Below are positions 40,424 to 52,135 of a DNA stretch of 64,000 bases, one piece after another (the first letter of the stretch is position 1; every line of letters starts with the position of its first letter). Both the position numbers and the translations under genes were made by a program. This DNA is from JACRCT01 sp049841135 (lineage in GTDB: Bacteria > Myxococcota > Myxococcia > Myxococcales > UBA5297), in NCBI GenBank assembly GCA_049841135.1, contig JASGHK010000004.1, forward strand, positions 2,976,001 to 3,040,000. The letters are read 5' to 3'. Under the pieces are notes generated by a model. That model was not told where the DNA came from and did no database searches. It saw nothing but the letters and a program-made list of their open reading frames with translations.

Positions 40424-42079
40424 CTACTCGATCGAAAGCTCCGCCACGCCGCTGACCGCCCGCCGAAGCGTGAGCCAGAGTACCTGCTCGGCCGGGTCGA
40501 CGCTCGCGAACCAATCGGTCCCCTGGACCAGCGTCGCGCCCGCGAGCTTGACCGTGGTGGGCCCGGTGCCCGAATAGCCGAGCAGCCGGACGACGGGATT
40601 GCGCAGCGTCCCGGCGCCGGTCGAGAACCGCAGTGAGGCTGCGTTCCCCGCCGACTGGACGTCCCAGGTGCCGTAGACGTGGTTCCAGCCCATGGGCGAC
40701 CAGGCCATCGTGTCGGTGCGTCCGGCGCCGGCGAGGCCGCTCGTCGCCACGGTCCCCTTCGTAGCCGTCAGTGTCGTCGCCTGCGCGGCCTCCATCTCCG
40801 ACACCATCGCCGCGACCGAGCCCGCCGAGTGCTCGCCCAGCACGACGTGCACCGCATAGCTGACGCGCGGGTGGCCGGACAGGCCCGTCCGCCCCAGCGA
40901 GTCGTAGGAGGCCTGGCCGATCGCCGAGTAGGTGGCGCCCCACGCCAGGCGCTTGGAGGTGGTCACGAAGGGGAGCTCGTACTGGTTGAGCTGGTAGGGC
41001 CACAGCCACGACGCGAACATCGTGTCCCCCGCGGCGTCCTTGACGCAGTTCGGGCCGGGGTTGGCGCTGGTGCGACCCCAGCAGTCGGCGAGCATCCCGC
41101 CGCCGTAGTCGCCGCCAGCGATCGTCTCGAGGAAGGGGCGGGTCTCCACCGCCCCCATCTCCGCGTCCGCATCCGCCGACCACTCGACCACGTAGGGGAT
41201 GGCGTTGGGCTGCGAGTAGTCCCAGGCGCTGGCCATCGAGACCGGGCCGCTTCCGGTCGTGGTGAACCTGAACTTGTCGCCCCAGCCCACGCCGGCGACC
41301 TCGCCCGAACCGTTGGCGATGCCGTCGAAGTTCAGGTTTCCGTAGGGCGCCCGCGTGTCGGCCTTGAGGACATTGGCGGCGTTCGCCGAGGCGTCGAAGG
41401 TGATGCTGTAGACGGGGTGGTCCCGGCCGGTCGCGAAGAGCCAGTGGACGGTCACCGCCACCGGGCCGCCTGGCGAGATGCTCACCTTGAACTCATGGAT
41501 GGCGTGGTGCGCACCGGCGAAGACCGTCCGGTAGGTGCCGGTGGTGTCGTGCGAGCTCGTCGAGCCGCTGCCGTAGTGGGTGACGACATAGCCCCAGCCA
41601 CCCCAGCGCAGGCCGCTCTCGGCGGTGCAGGTGCGCCGCGCCCCATCGGCCTCGTAGACGTACTCGCGCAGGAACCCGCCGCGCGAGCCACCCGGATCCG
41701 CCGAGTCGTTGCGCACGAGCGCCGCAGAGCGCGGCCGGCAGGCGGAGTCGGACCAGGAGTAGCGATCCGTCTTGTAGCTGCCGACCGTCGCCGCGGCGAT
41801 CGACAGCGGTGAGCAGGCGCCCGGCGCACCGGCATCGGGCCCCGCGAAGGCGGCATCGGGCCCGGCCGCCGTCGCGTCGGGCGGCTCGAGGCCCGCGTCG
41901 GCCCCGAGGTGCCCTGCGTCGACAGGCGGGTTGCCCGAGTCCGTGAGCCCGGATGCATCGGCCTCGCCGTCGCTGCCACCGTCCGGAGCCTGCAGACCCG
42001 TGTCGACTCGCCCGCCGATCGCCACACAGCCCGAGAGCAGCACAGCAAGGACCGACAGCAAGCCCGCGTTCATGCCCAT
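40424..42079 (-). CDS. Large lipoprotein of unknown function
   Basis: The protein has 551 residues, starting at ATG 42079 or 42073. A lipobox (LLSGC) is followed by an Asp/Pro/Gly-rich linker of about 75 residues (GPDAAFAGPDAG) typical of myxobacterial surface proteins. The remaining 450 residues are beta-rich with Tyr/Trp-rich segments (GGWGYVVTHYGSG). No catalytic motif is recognised. It lies 22 bases after the response-regulator gene on the same strand, so the two are probably co-transcribed. Confidence 0.7.
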   Translation of the reverse strand: MGMNAGLLSVLAVLLSGCVAIGGRVDTGLQAPDGGSDGEADASGLTDSGNPPVDAGHLGADAGLEPPDATAAGPDAAFAGPDAGAPGACSPLSIAAATVGSYKTDRYSWSDSACRPRSAALVRNDSADPGGSRGGFLREYVYEADGARRTCTAESGLRWGGWGYVVTHYGSGSTSSHDTTGTYRTVFAGAHHAIHEFKVSISPGGPVAVTVHWLFATGRDHPVYSITFDASANAANVLKADTRAPYGNLNFDGIANGSGEVAGVGWGDKFRFTTTGSGPVSMASAWDYSQPNAIPYVVEWSADADAEMGAVETRPFLETIAGGDYGGGMLADCWGRTSANPGPNCVKDAAGDTMFASWLWPYQLNQYELPFVTTSKRLAWGATYSAIGQASYDSLGRTGLSGHPRVSYAVHVVLGEHSAGSVAAMVSEMEAAQATTLTATKGTVATSGLAGAGRTDTMAWSPMGWNHVYGTWDVQSAGNAASLRFSTGAGTLRNPVVRLLGYSGTGPTTVKLAGATLVQGTDWFASVDPAEQVLWLTLRRAVSGVAELSIE

Positions 42080-42101
42080 CGCGACCGCCCGCGCTCGTTC
42101 C

Positions 42102-43613
42102 TCAGGCCCGCGACATCGCGGCCAGGCGGGCGTCGAGCTGCGCCGCCCGCGCCAGATCCGTACAGGCGTCGCGGGCACGGCGCAGCGCGACCTGCGCGTC
42201 TTTTCGGAAGCCGAGCGCCCAGTAGAGCTCGCCCAGAAGGGTCAGCGGCGGCTCGAGATCCGGGCGCAGCTCGGCGGCGCGCTCCAGCGAGGCGACCGCG
42301 TGGTACGGGTGCCCGGCCTCGTGCAGGACCTGCCCCAGGAAGTAGTAGGGCTCGGCCGCGAAGGGGTCCTGCTTGGAGGCCGCCACCAGCATCGCGATCG
42401 CTTCCTGGTGCGCGCCGGCTTGGGCCCGGGCCAACCCCGCCCGGCACGCGTTGAGGGTCTGGCTCCGCTGCGACTGGACCGGCTCCGGCGGCTTGGGCTG
42501 CTTGGCGAGCACCTCGCGGATGGCCTTGGTGAGCTCGGAGATGGCGAAGGGCTTCTCGAAGAAGGCGTCGGCGCCGTAGGCCGACTTGAGATCCGCGGCG
42601 ATGCGCCAGCCGGTGTAGATGCCCGACACCATGATGATCGCCACGCTGCGCAGCCGCGCGTCGCCCTTGATGGCGCGGCAGACCTCGAACCCGTGCATCC
42701 CCGGCAGCATGCCGTCGAGGAGCACGAGGTCCGGCTTGCGCTCACGGGCCAGCCGCAGGCCTTCCTTGCCGTCCCCGGCCTGGAGGATGGTGCAGTTGAA
42801 GGGCGCGAGGATCTTGGCCTCCATCACGCGGATGGCCTCGTCGTCGTCCACCAGCAGCACCGTCTTCCCGGGAGGCACACCGGCGACGGCCTGCTTCTGC
42901 TCGACGGGCGGAACCGTCGCGGGAGTCGGCAGCCTCGGCGCAGGAAGCGCGGCGCCGGCCAGGAACCCGTCGAGCCAGGACTTGTCGTCCATGGGACCGG
43001 CCGCCGGGCCCGCCGCCGGAACCGGGACCGAGACCGGAGCCTTCTCCGCAGGCGCGCCCGCGCCGAACCGCTGGGGGGGCTGCGAGCGCGACGGCTGGAC
43101 GACCGCCGCCTTGCCCTCCTCAGGCGGGTCGAGCTTCCACGCCTCGCGGCCGCGCCAGTACGGCTCGTTGGCGCCATGCGCCTTGAATACCCCTTCGATG
43201 GCGGCACGCAGGGCCGAGGGGATGGCCACGTGACGCATCACCTTGCGGTCGGTGAGGAAGCGCAGCTGGTCGTAGACCTCGTGGTCGTCCGGCTCCGCCA
43301 TGGCGATGACGATGTCGAAGCCCGAGTCCATCACCGGCAGCACCAGCTGGCGCAGCATGATGTCCTCGGGGACCAGGTCCATGTTGGCGACGCGCACCAC
43401 CGACTGCGACAGGTCGATGCCCGGGTATCCATAGGCGTCGCAGAGCACGCGGACCAGGTCGCGCTCCGGGGCGAGCTTCAGGCTCCAGCACGCGGAGACG
43501 AGGTCCTCCCCGGTGGTCGCGGCGCGATCGGAAGCCTGCTTGAGCCCCCGCTCGTCGACGATCCTCAGGCTGCGCAGCTGAAGGCTCAGGTCGGTCGGCA
43601 TGCCGCGAAACAT
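42102..43613 (-). CDS. MshEN-REC-TPR response regulator
   Basis: The protein has 503 residues in three parts. The N-terminal domain (about 1-130) resembles the MshEN/GspE N-terminal domain that binds cyclic di-GMP in some proteins (LGLKQASDR-like helix, VLCDAYGYPGIDLS, VPEDIMLRQLVLPV). After a Pro-rich linker, a receiver domain (about 250-370) carries the acidic pocket LLVDDDEAIRVME and phosphoacceptor Asp in LVLLDGMLPG. TPR-like helices occupy the C-terminus (about 395-500). No DNA-binding domain is seen, so output is probably by protein contact, as in motility or secretion control. Upstream of the lipoprotein gene. Confidence 0.85.
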   Translation of the reverse strand: MFRGMPTDLSLQLRSLRIVDERGLKQASDRAATTGEDLVSACWSLKLAPERDLVRVLCDAYGYPGIDLSQSVVRVANMDLVPEDIMLRQLVLPVMDSGFDIVIAMAEPDDHEVYDQLRFLTDRKVMRHVAIPSALRAAIEGVFKAHGANEPYWRGREAWKLDPPEEGKAAVVQPSRSQPPQRFGAGAPAEKAPVSVPVPAAGPAAGPMDDKSWLDGFLAGAALPAPRLPTPATVPPVEQKQAVAGVPPGKTVLLVDDDEAIRVMEAKILAPFNCTILQAGDGKEGLRLARERKPDLVLLDGMLPGMHGFEVCRAIKGDARLRSVAIIMVSGIYTGWRIAADLKSAYGADAFFEKPFAISELTKAIREVLAKQPKPPEPVQSQRSQTLNACRAGLARAQAGAHQEAIAMLVAASKQDPFAAEPYYFLGQVLHEAGHPYHAVASLERAAELRPDLEPPLTLLGELYWALGFRKDAQVALRRARDACTDLARAAQLDARLAAMSRA

Positions 43614-43652
43614 ACCGCGGAGCCCTTCCGAATGCGGGGAAGGTTCACCTCG

Positions 43653-44285
43653 TTACTGGAAGGCCCGCACCGGCGCGCGCGAGAGCGCCTGGACCGCTTG
43701 GCGCGCGGGCTCGAACAACAGGCCCGCCACGTACCAGGCGGGGGCGTAGTCGAGCCGGACGAGGCCCGCCACGCTCCAGCGCGTTCGGCCGTAGTCCCAA
43801 GGGCAGGCGCCCAGGGCCTTGCGCAGCACCCAGCCCGAGACCGCCTCGACCAGGTAGATGACGAGCAGATAGCCCACTCCGCGGACGAACCAGGGGGCGG
43901 CGACGAGCAGGTCGCTCGCCTGCTCGAGCAGCAGTCCAGCGGCACCGTAGATGGGGTGCATCCACAGGTAGGTCTTGGCTGTGGCGCAGCGGTCCCGGCG
44001 CAGGGCCGAGGACAGGCCGGTGAAGAAGACCTCGAAGCACCAGCCCAGGGCTCCGTAGGCGAGGAAGCGTAGCAGCACGAAGGTGACGCTAAGGACGGGG
44101 CGCGCAGAGCGCGAGGCGCCCAGCTTGGGGCGCGAAGCAGCCGGGGCTCCTTGCACTTCGAGTGTTGGATCCTTCGTTGCCTGGGCCTCCGGGCAGCCCC
44201 TCTCCCGAACGCCGCGTCTGGAACCAGCCAAGGCGCAGGTAGGCCAGCAATCGCGCGGGGTTGCGAGTCCCTCGTTGAATGCCAT
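43653..44285 (-). CDS. CmpB-like (ABC transporter type IV) membrane protein
   Basis: A hydrophobic protein whose confident part starts near FVLLRFLAYGALGWCFEVFFTG (about 44080). This matches the CmpB family of small multispanning proteins (LGWCFEVFFTG, then HPIYGAAGLLLE and PWDYGRTRWSVAGLVRLDYAP). The first 65 residues of the open frame are polar and not family-like, so the true start may be a GTG near 44078. It lies beside the PqqD gene but on the other strand. Its role is unknown. Confidence 0.7.
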   Translation of the reverse strand: MAFNEGLATPRDCWPTCALAGSRRGVRERGCPEAQATKDPTLEVQGAPAASRPKLGASRSARPVLSVTFVLLRFLAYGALGWCFEVFFTGLSSALRRDRCATAKTYLWMHPIYGAAGLLLEQASDLLVAAPWFVRGVGYLLVIYLVEAVSGWVLRKALGACPWDYGRTRWSVAGLVRLDYAPAWYVAGLLFEPARQAVQALSRAPVRAFQ

Positions 44286-44377
44286 GGCGGCCTGCGAGCA
44301 CCCCCAGTAGATGGATGAGGTAGGCAGCGCCTGAATGGGCGAGCGGGGCTTGCGCCAGGAGAGTCAAAGAGAGGAGA

Positions 44378-44758
44378 ATGCCCGCCACTTTGGAGATGGA
44401 ACGACTGCTCGAGATCCGGCCTCGGAAGAACCCCGAGGCTGCCATGGAACGTGTCGGGGGCCGCTGGATGGTGGCGACCTCCGACGACCAGCTTCACTAC
44501 TTCGTGGCGGACGGGGGCGAGGACCCCAGCGACGTCGGTGACATGATCATCGACCTCGTCGACGGCAACCGCACGGTGCGTGAGATTGCGAAGACGATCT
44601 GCACCGAGTTCGAGGTGGATGAGCCGACCGCGCTGAAGGACACCGCGGAGTTCGTCGAGCAGCTGATCCTTAAGAAAGTCCTGGAATTGCCGATACAGGG
44701 AGGGGAGCAGGCTGCCGGAGCGGCTCCCAGACGCTCAACGGAGCCCGAGCGCAAGTGA
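44378..44758 (+). CDS. PqqD-like peptide-binding protein
   Basis: The protein has 126 residues. It has the winged-helix PqqD/RRE layout (VATSDDQLHYFV, then DMIIDLVDGNRTVREIAKTI, FEVDEPTALKDTAEFVEQL). PqqD-type domains bind precursor peptides and present them to modifying enzymes. It is followed 34 bases later by the giant lipoprotein gene and, further on, by HPr-kinase-like and S26-like genes. This grouping suggests a shared task; no small precursor peptide gene is seen. Confidence 0.8.
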   Translation: MPATLEMERLLEIRPRKNPEAAMERVGGRWMVATSDDQLHYFVADGGEDPSDVGDMIIDLVDGNRTVREIAKTICTEFEVDEPTALKDTAEFVEQLILKKVLELPIQGGEQAAGAAPRRSTEPERK

Positions 44759-44792
44759 TTGCGTCCCGGGCCTTCAACTCTTGGGTAGACCT

Positions 44793-47700
44793 ATGACCCG
44801 CAGACTCTGGATCCCGCTGGTCCTTGGGGTTGCTGCCTCGTTGGGTGGCTGCAACTGCAACACTCCCTCGGAAAAGAAGTCGGTCGTCATCACCTCGCCC
44901 ACCTCGGGGACGACCCTGACCTTGGCTGCCGACGTCGATGCGGCCAAGGACGGGCTCCAGTTCAACGTCAAGGTCACGACCAAGGGCATCGCGACCGGTG
45001 CGAAGAGCTACGCGAAGATCCTGGTCGGCAGTGTGGTGAGCAACCAGGCCACCATCGCCGACGACGGCACCGCGACCGTCGTGATCGATGCCGCGGGCTT
45101 CTCCAACGACACCTACAGCCTGAAGGCCGTGGCAGGAGATGACACGGGCGAGGCCACGAGCGACAAGATCGCGATCACCCTCGATGTCGGCGCCGTCGTC
45201 ACCGACTGCAAGGCGGAGATCACCGCGCCGATCAACAACGCACTCCTGACCGCCAAGGACGACCTCGACACCGCCAAGAACGGCGTCCAGACGGACGTGA
45301 CCATTCGCAGCACCAAGTGCGGTTCTGGCGCCAAAGTCCGCATCTGCCTGCAGGGCAACGGCTTGACGGGCACCAAGTGCAAGGGCAACGACGGCATCGC
45401 CGTGGCGGAAGTGGCGCAGGACGCCTCCAACATCACGAAGGTCCGGACCGACTGGGTGGAGGGCGTGGTCACTGTCGCCGCCGAGGTCGAGACCGCGTCC
45501 GCAACGGTGCACCAAGCCACGCCGACTCCGGTGACCGTCCGCGTCGACTCCAAGGCTCCCTCCTGCACCTTCACCAGCCCAGTCGACGGCGCGACCCTCA
45601 CGCTCCAGAACGTGGACGTCCAACTCACGGTGGCCGACGTCGACGAGGGGTCGAAGCTCGAGCTGAAGTCGAGCCTCAAGCCGGAGGTCATGCCGGGCAC
45701 GCTTTCGGGCACCACGGCGTCGGTGGCGGCCATCCTGCCCGCCGGCGCCCAGACGCTGACCGCGACGGTGACCGACAGCTCGGGCAACGCGGGCACCTGC
45801 TCCATCGCGGTGACCGTGAACATCGACGGCTGCGACGTCGTGCTGACCGACCCGCCGACCGGCGAGTTCATCTTCAACATCGCGAACGCCAACCCCACCG
45901 GAAGCCCGCTGAGCGGCACCCACACCGTCACGGGCAGCACCACGAAGTGCGCGGGCGGCAAGGCTGCCTTCTTCAAGAAGATCGCCGGCGTCGAGACGCA
46001 GGTCGTGGTCGTGGACGTCGACGCCCAGGGCAAGTTCAGCCAGTCGGTCAGCTTCCCGAACGGCGAGGTCGACGCCACGCTGCGCGTCGCCGTGTCCGAT
46101 CCTCGCTTCGCCGACAACACCGGCACGACCGTCGCTTACTTCGCCGACTTCACTCCCCCGACCCTGGACAGCGCGATCCCGGCCATCGGCGCGATGAACA
46201 TCGTCAGCGGCACCAACCCGCACGTCACCAAGATTCCGGCAGATCCCGGCTACTACGCCGACGCCGATTCGGCGGCCGGCGGCCAGGTCAACGTGACCCT
46301 GAACGTCACCGGCGCAGGCACCATCGCGACGGGCAGCGCCTTCGGTAGCGCGCTCAAGGGCCGGGTCTCGGCGGCTGCTGGCGTGGCGCAGGCCTTCGAG
46401 ACGGCTGAGCTCTCGGACAATGCCCAGAGCAACGTGGCCAAGGTCATGTCGCTCAGCGAGGGCTACGCCGGCACGGTTGTCCTCACCATCACCGACTCGG
46501 CGAACAACTCCATCACCGCCCAGTGGGATGCCAAGGTTTCCACGGTCGATCTCACCGGCCTCTCCATCACCAAGACGCTGTCCGCCGTCAACGCGCTCAA
46601 CGACAAGGATGGCGACCACGCCACCTTCGCCTCGATCGACGTCTCGGTGAAGTACGACGGCACGCCTGCAAGCGGCAGCGAAGTGGTCCTTTGCACGAAC
46701 CCGGCGCTCGCGGGCGCTGCTGTCCCCTGCGCCACTGCGGGCTTCTTTGCGGTCTCGACCACCCGTCAATCGGCGATCGCCGACTCCAACTCCAATCTTG
46801 AGCAACTGCTTGGGACGGTGCAGTTCCCCGCTGAGGGCACGTACCAGCTCATCGCCGAGCTCAAGGACTCCCACGGCCTGTCGGTCATCGACTCGTCAAT
46901 CTTCAACGTCAAGATCGACACGGTGCCGCCCAAGGTCGTGTCCCTCCTGGTGCCCGCCGACACCAACAACGACGGCACCCTGAACAAGAACGAGTGGTCT
47001 TCGGGCAACACCATCATCCTGGCCACCTTCGAAGGCGTCGAGGATGGGCAGAACGCGACGCTCACCGACACCGCTTCGGGAACCACTCTCACGGCGATGG
47101 TGACCGGCAACAAGGCCACCTTCACCCTTCCGAGCACCCTGCTCGATGGGACTTACAGTTTCGTGGTCACCGTCAGCGACGCTGCGGGCAACCCGAACAT
47201 CGATGCGACGATCACTCCTCCGATCGTCAACAGCGAGGCGCAGCTGCCGCTCAGCGTGAAGCGCACGTTGCCGACCATCCAGAACTCGGCGCCTGCGTTC
47301 AGCGTCTGCAACCTCGCCCGCGACGCCGACCCCACGAGCTCGACGACTTGCGAGCTCGACTACGTCGTCACCATCGTCCCGACCGAGGCCCAGCAGGTCG
47401 CCTTCGCCGTCTCTCCCTCGGGCGCTGGCACCATCGTCGGCGCGAGCACCGTCACCACCTTCACCGGCGACAAGGCCTCCGCCCGCTACTCGCTGGGCCA
47501 GTCGCTGACGACGGTCACGCTGCAGGCGACCGTCACCGACGACGCTGGCAACACCGCGAGCACCAGCTACGACCTCACGTTGGTCGACACCATCGCGCCG
47601 ACCCTGACGATTACCGGCCCGGCGAACGGAACGCAGGTCGGCGGGCAGCTCGTCCCGTTCACCGCCCAGACCAACTCGGAGCCGGGCACGAAGGTCACCG

Positions 47701-50700
47701 TGACCACCAGCGCGGACGGCACCAAGACATGGAGCTTCAACGTCATCGCCGGCTCGCCCAATACCGCCTCTGGCACGCTCTCGCTGCCGTTCGGCGACCA
47801 GGACATCTTCGCCACGGCGACCGACCTTGCGGGGAATGTCTCGGCGCAGGCGAAGTCGTCGATCACCATGGACATGGTCGGCTGCGACGTGCAGCTCACG
47901 CAGCCCTCGGACGCCCAGTTCATCTTCAACATCGCCAACAGCAGCCCGAGTGGCGCTCCGCTTCAGGGCAGCTTCAACTTCGTGGGCAAGACCACGCGGT
48001 GCGCCGATGGCACGGTGACCTTCACCAAGACCGTCGGCGGCGTAGTCACTGACCTCGGCACTGCGGTCGTCGGCGCCACCGGTGACTTCAGCAAGACCCT
48101 CAGCTTCCCGAACGATGAGTCGAACGCCGTCCTCAACGTGCGGGTGGAGAAGACGGGCATCGCGCCGAACTCGGGCGTCGACTACCCCTACTTCACCGAC
48201 TTCACGGCGCCGGTGCTGGTGGATGCCATCCCGGCACTGGGGAACCTGACCGTCGTCGGTGGGACCGAGGCGGTGAATCTCACCGTTAGCGGCGTGGGGA
48301 CCAATGCCACCGCTGGCTACGGCAGCGCGCTGCACGGCAATGTTGTGATCACCGGGAATTCGCAGACGCTGCTGACTTCGGCGGAATTCACCAACAACGG
48401 GAACCAGACGGTCTCGGGCAACATCGTCCTGCCGATTCTGTTCACGGGGCCGGTGACCATCACGCTCAAAGATTCGGCCGGGAATACGACGACCGGGACC
48501 TGGAACGTCACTGTCTCGCCGACGCCGCTACCGACCATCACGATCGGCGATCCCCAGGCCGGCACGATCAACATCTTCAAGGACAAGGGCGGCGACCGTT
48601 CCACCTACGCACTTGTCCTGGGCGCGATTAATTTCTCCTCTGCGGTTCCAGCCAACACGCAGCTCGTCCTCTGCTCCACCATTCGGATTGGCGCGTCGCC
48701 CTCTGGCTGCGGGACTGGCTATTTCGAGATTCCTGGTACTCGGGTCACGCCGACAGGAACCTTCCAAATCTATCCCGTCATGCAGTTGCCTCAGGGGTCC
48801 CAAGACCTGATCGCGCAATTGACCGGACCCTACTCCACCGTTTCGACCTCCGCTCCGGTTCACGTGCTTGTTGATACGGTCCCGCCTGTCGTGACCAGCA
48901 TCGTCGCTTCCGATGACCTCAATGGTGACGGGCTCATTAATGGCATCGGGCTCCCGCTCGGCCACGACGTCACATTCAAGGCCTACATCACGGGCGCCGA
49001 CGGTCAGCAGGCGACCATGACCGGGACCGACTCCACCGGAGGCATCCGCACCGCCACCGCTCAGGTGACTTCAGGCCTGGCGACGTTCGTCTTTCCCGCC
49101 ACGCCCGACATCCCTGATGGGCTCTTCACTACCAAGGTCACCGTGACCGACGTGAACGGCAACCCCAACCTGTCGACCGCCGTGAGTCCGGCGATCACCA
49201 ATGCCGCCGCAACGTTCCAGATCACATTCCAGCGTGCACAACCCTCGATTTCGGTGTTTGCGCCAACCTCCGACGTCTGCAACCTCAGCAATCAGAAGCA
49301 GCCTCCTTCGGCTGGCAACGTCTGCGACATTGATTTCGTCGTCGTCGTGGGCAGTACCGCGTCGCGCGTCGACTTCTCGCTCTCCCCGTCTAACGCCGGG
49401 TCGTTCCCCGCGGGCTCGGTCACGACTTTCACCAACGGACGGGCCACCAAGACTTTCGCACTCAACCAGAGCACGACACCGGTCACGCTTGGCGCGCGGG
49501 TCTATGACGCCGCCGGCAATTTCCGCGATGCCTCCTGGACTTTGAATCTCGTCGACACGATTGCGCCGGCACTGACCATTACTTCACCGATTGGCAACCC
49601 TTCCGTCCAATTCAGCCAGCAGTTCCCCGTCACGATCACGACCGATGCGGAGGTGGGCCAGACCGTCGCGGTGAAGTCCTCCGGAGCAACGGTCGGGACC
49701 GGTACGGTGGTTGCCGGCAGCCCCAGGACCGCGGCGATTAGCGTGAGCCTGTCGAGCACGCCCCTGCTCCAGACGCTCTCTGCCACGGTCACCGACCTGG
49801 CTGGCAACGTCTCCGTCGCTAAGACAGTGGACGTCCAACTCAACCTCCAGGGTTGCGACGTCAACTTCCTAACCTTCAATGCTGCGCCGGCATCGACCAA
49901 CCCTCTCTTCAACGCCAGCTCCGCACCCGGCGGGTTGGTGCACATCGTCGGCAACACGACACGGTCTGGCTGCTCCAGCGCTCAGATCAATTTCACTGCG
50001 GCCATCAACGGTGCCGCTGCAGTCTCGGTGGGCTCCGCCACGGCTTCTGGAGGCTCGTTCAGCTTCGACTACACCTTCCCCGACGGGAGTTCCGTCGTGT
50101 TCGAGGGCAAGAGCACCGTCAGCGGCAGCTCGCCGAACAGCTTCACCGCCGTTACCGACATTACGCTTCCGACACTCGCCATCAGCGCTCCAGTGCCCAA
50201 TAGTTCGAACGCCCTCTTCGTCGTCGCGAAGACCGGAAATCTGAACGTCAAGCAGGCGGTTTCCGGCTATCTCGCAGACGCCGACAACACGCTCGCGGGC
50301 GGACAGGTCGCCTTCAACCTGGTCGCCACCGGAGCAGGTCCGTCCGCAGGAGTTGGAACCGGTACCGTCACTATCATGCAGGGCGCCAAGACCGTCTTCA
50401 CTCAAGCGATCGGCAGCAACAGCGCTCAGGTCTTGTCCCCCACGGTGAGCCTCGACCGAGAGCTACGTCGGGCCCATGACGATCACTGCAGTTGACCGGG
50501 CGGGGAACGCGGCCACCGCTACTTGGAGCACCACCGTCGACGTGGTGGCACCTCCCGCGCCGGCTTTCGTCACCAACTCGGCCGCGCCCAAATACACCCA
50601 CGTCGTCCATCCTCGCCACGCCGACTTGGATGCCTATTGGCTCACCCCCGCCGACGATGGCCCGTCTGGGCAAACCCTCACTTGGGACTTCGGCTACGTG

Positions 50701-52069
50701 ACCAAGACCAAGCTGGGAGGCGCCACCTTGGACGACAACAACTTCGACTCACTCTCCACCAAAATTGCCGTTGGCAGCGTCGGGACTACCGGTAGCACTG
50801 CGGGTGTCTCGCTGACCAAGCTGCCACCGCTCAACATCTACACTCTCGCCCCACGGATTGTAGACGGGATCGGCAATCGCTCGGCGATGACCACAATGGA
50901 TCTCGAGCACTACTTGGACCACTGTGAATATTCCGTTCCCCGGAACCAGCACCGTCCCAGCAAGCTTCGGGAGCCTCTTTGCGGTTGGCGACATCGACGG
51001 CGACAGCAAGCAGGACCTCGCGGTCCAAGCGCTCTCAGAAAACGACAATGCTGGATCAGTCACCGTGTACTATGGCGACACTATTCCCTTTACTCGAAGC
51101 CAGCGCTTTGTCGGATCGGCGTGGGCTTTCTACGGCTCAGCCATGGCTCTTGGCGACGTCAATGGCGATGGCCATGCCGACTTGTTCGCCTTCAATTCCG
51201 ACCACGTCGATGCTTTTTTGGCCCCCTCGGCCGGAGGTACCTTGCCCTCTACGCCGACCTTCCAACTCGTCGGCGACTACAACATTTACACCCTTGCCGT
51301 GGTGGCGGACCTTAACCGCGATGGGCTCAACGACGTCGTTGTCGGCAATCCGGTCGCGAATTCATTGATCTACGTCGTGTACGGTCGGACAACCTGGCCA
51401 GCAACAATCGACCTCCCGACGCAGGCGGACGTGATTATTACCGCCGGCAACGCGACTTCTGCGCTAGGCGGCTACTTCAAGGGGCTGGCCTCCATTCCAG
51501 ACATCAACGGTGACGGTTTTAACGAACTCTTCGTTTCTGACACGGGGCTAAACCGAGCCTACATCTTCATGGGCAGCATTCTCGCCTCGAAGGCACGCGG
51601 TGCAACGCTTGCCGATGCATCCCAGGTCCTGACCGGGGCGGCCGGCTCCCGGTTCGGCTTTTGCATCGGCGCCCTCGATTCGAATTTCGACTCGAAGGCC
51701 GACATTTTCGTCGGTGCGCCGGGAATCAGTACGCTCTTGACCTTCCCACAACTGGGCAACCAGACCTTCGGTGCGCAGGCGACTTTCGCGACGGCTTCCG
51801 ACTCGTTTGGTTCGGCCTTTGCCTACGGCGATCTTGATCGTGATGGTTTGGCTGATCTAGTAGTTGGCCTGCAGAGCATTGTGACCGGTACAGTCCGAGC
51901 CTTTTACTCCGCCCCTTCAGGTATCAGCTCCACGCCTGGTTCCGTCCTAAGCGGGCTCGGGTCCTTTGGCAACGATGTGGCCATCGGCGACTTCAATGGC
52001 GATGGCAATCCCGATTTGGTGGTTTCCGAGCGAGGTGTCGGCAATGGTTCCATTTACCTCTCCTATTGA
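44793..52069 (+). CDS. Giant repeat lipoprotein with Ig-like and FG-GAP repeats (two frameshifts)
   Basis: The protein has about 2,424 residues if two indels are corrected. The ATG at 44793 starts a signal peptide with lipobox LGGC. Bacterial Ig-like modules fill most of the length, arranged as three large units of about 2 kb that share GCDVxL, FIFNIAN, FTPP and VCNL blocks. The C-terminal 385 residues (50924 on) carry FG-GAP repeats with calcium-binding sites such as GDIDGDSKQDL, GDVNGDGHADL, ADLNRDGLNDV and GDFNGDGNPDLVVSE. The first break is an extra C inside GAG-CTC at 50450; the second is an extra A in CATG near 50895. The right part is less GC-rich than the left. It probably sits on the cell surface; function unknown. 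Confidence 0.88.
45828..50450 (+). repeat. Three large internal repeats of the giant lipoprotein gene
   Basis: The GGC-TGC-GAC (or GGT-TGC-GAC) marker codons for the GCDV motif start at 45828, 47880 and 49851, spaced 2,052 and 1,971 bases. Each unit shows the same order of Ig-like motifs. The units diverge more at DNA level from left to right, and the third is less GC-rich. Confidence 0.8.
50924..52069 (+). other. FG-GAP repeat segment of the giant lipoprotein
   Basis: This is the C-terminal part of the giant gene in its own frame. Six FG-GAP units are visible, each with a DxDxDGxxD calcium-loop pattern: GDIDGDSKQD, GDVNGDGHAD, ADLNRDGLND, PDINGDGFNE, GDLDRDGLAD and GDFNGDGNPD. FG-GAP repeats form integrin-like propellers. 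The sequence here is noticeably richer in A and T than the window average. Confidence 0.85.
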
Positions 52070-52135
52070 TTCCACAGGCAAGAAGCCGCCCTACCGCAAG
52101 CCCCGGATTCGGAGCGAGAAGATGGTTCAGGCGGT

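Noticed and set aside
44670..46874. 734-codon minus-strand frame opposite the giant lipoprotein
   Set aside because: It is a shadow frame without motifs or a ribosome-binding site.
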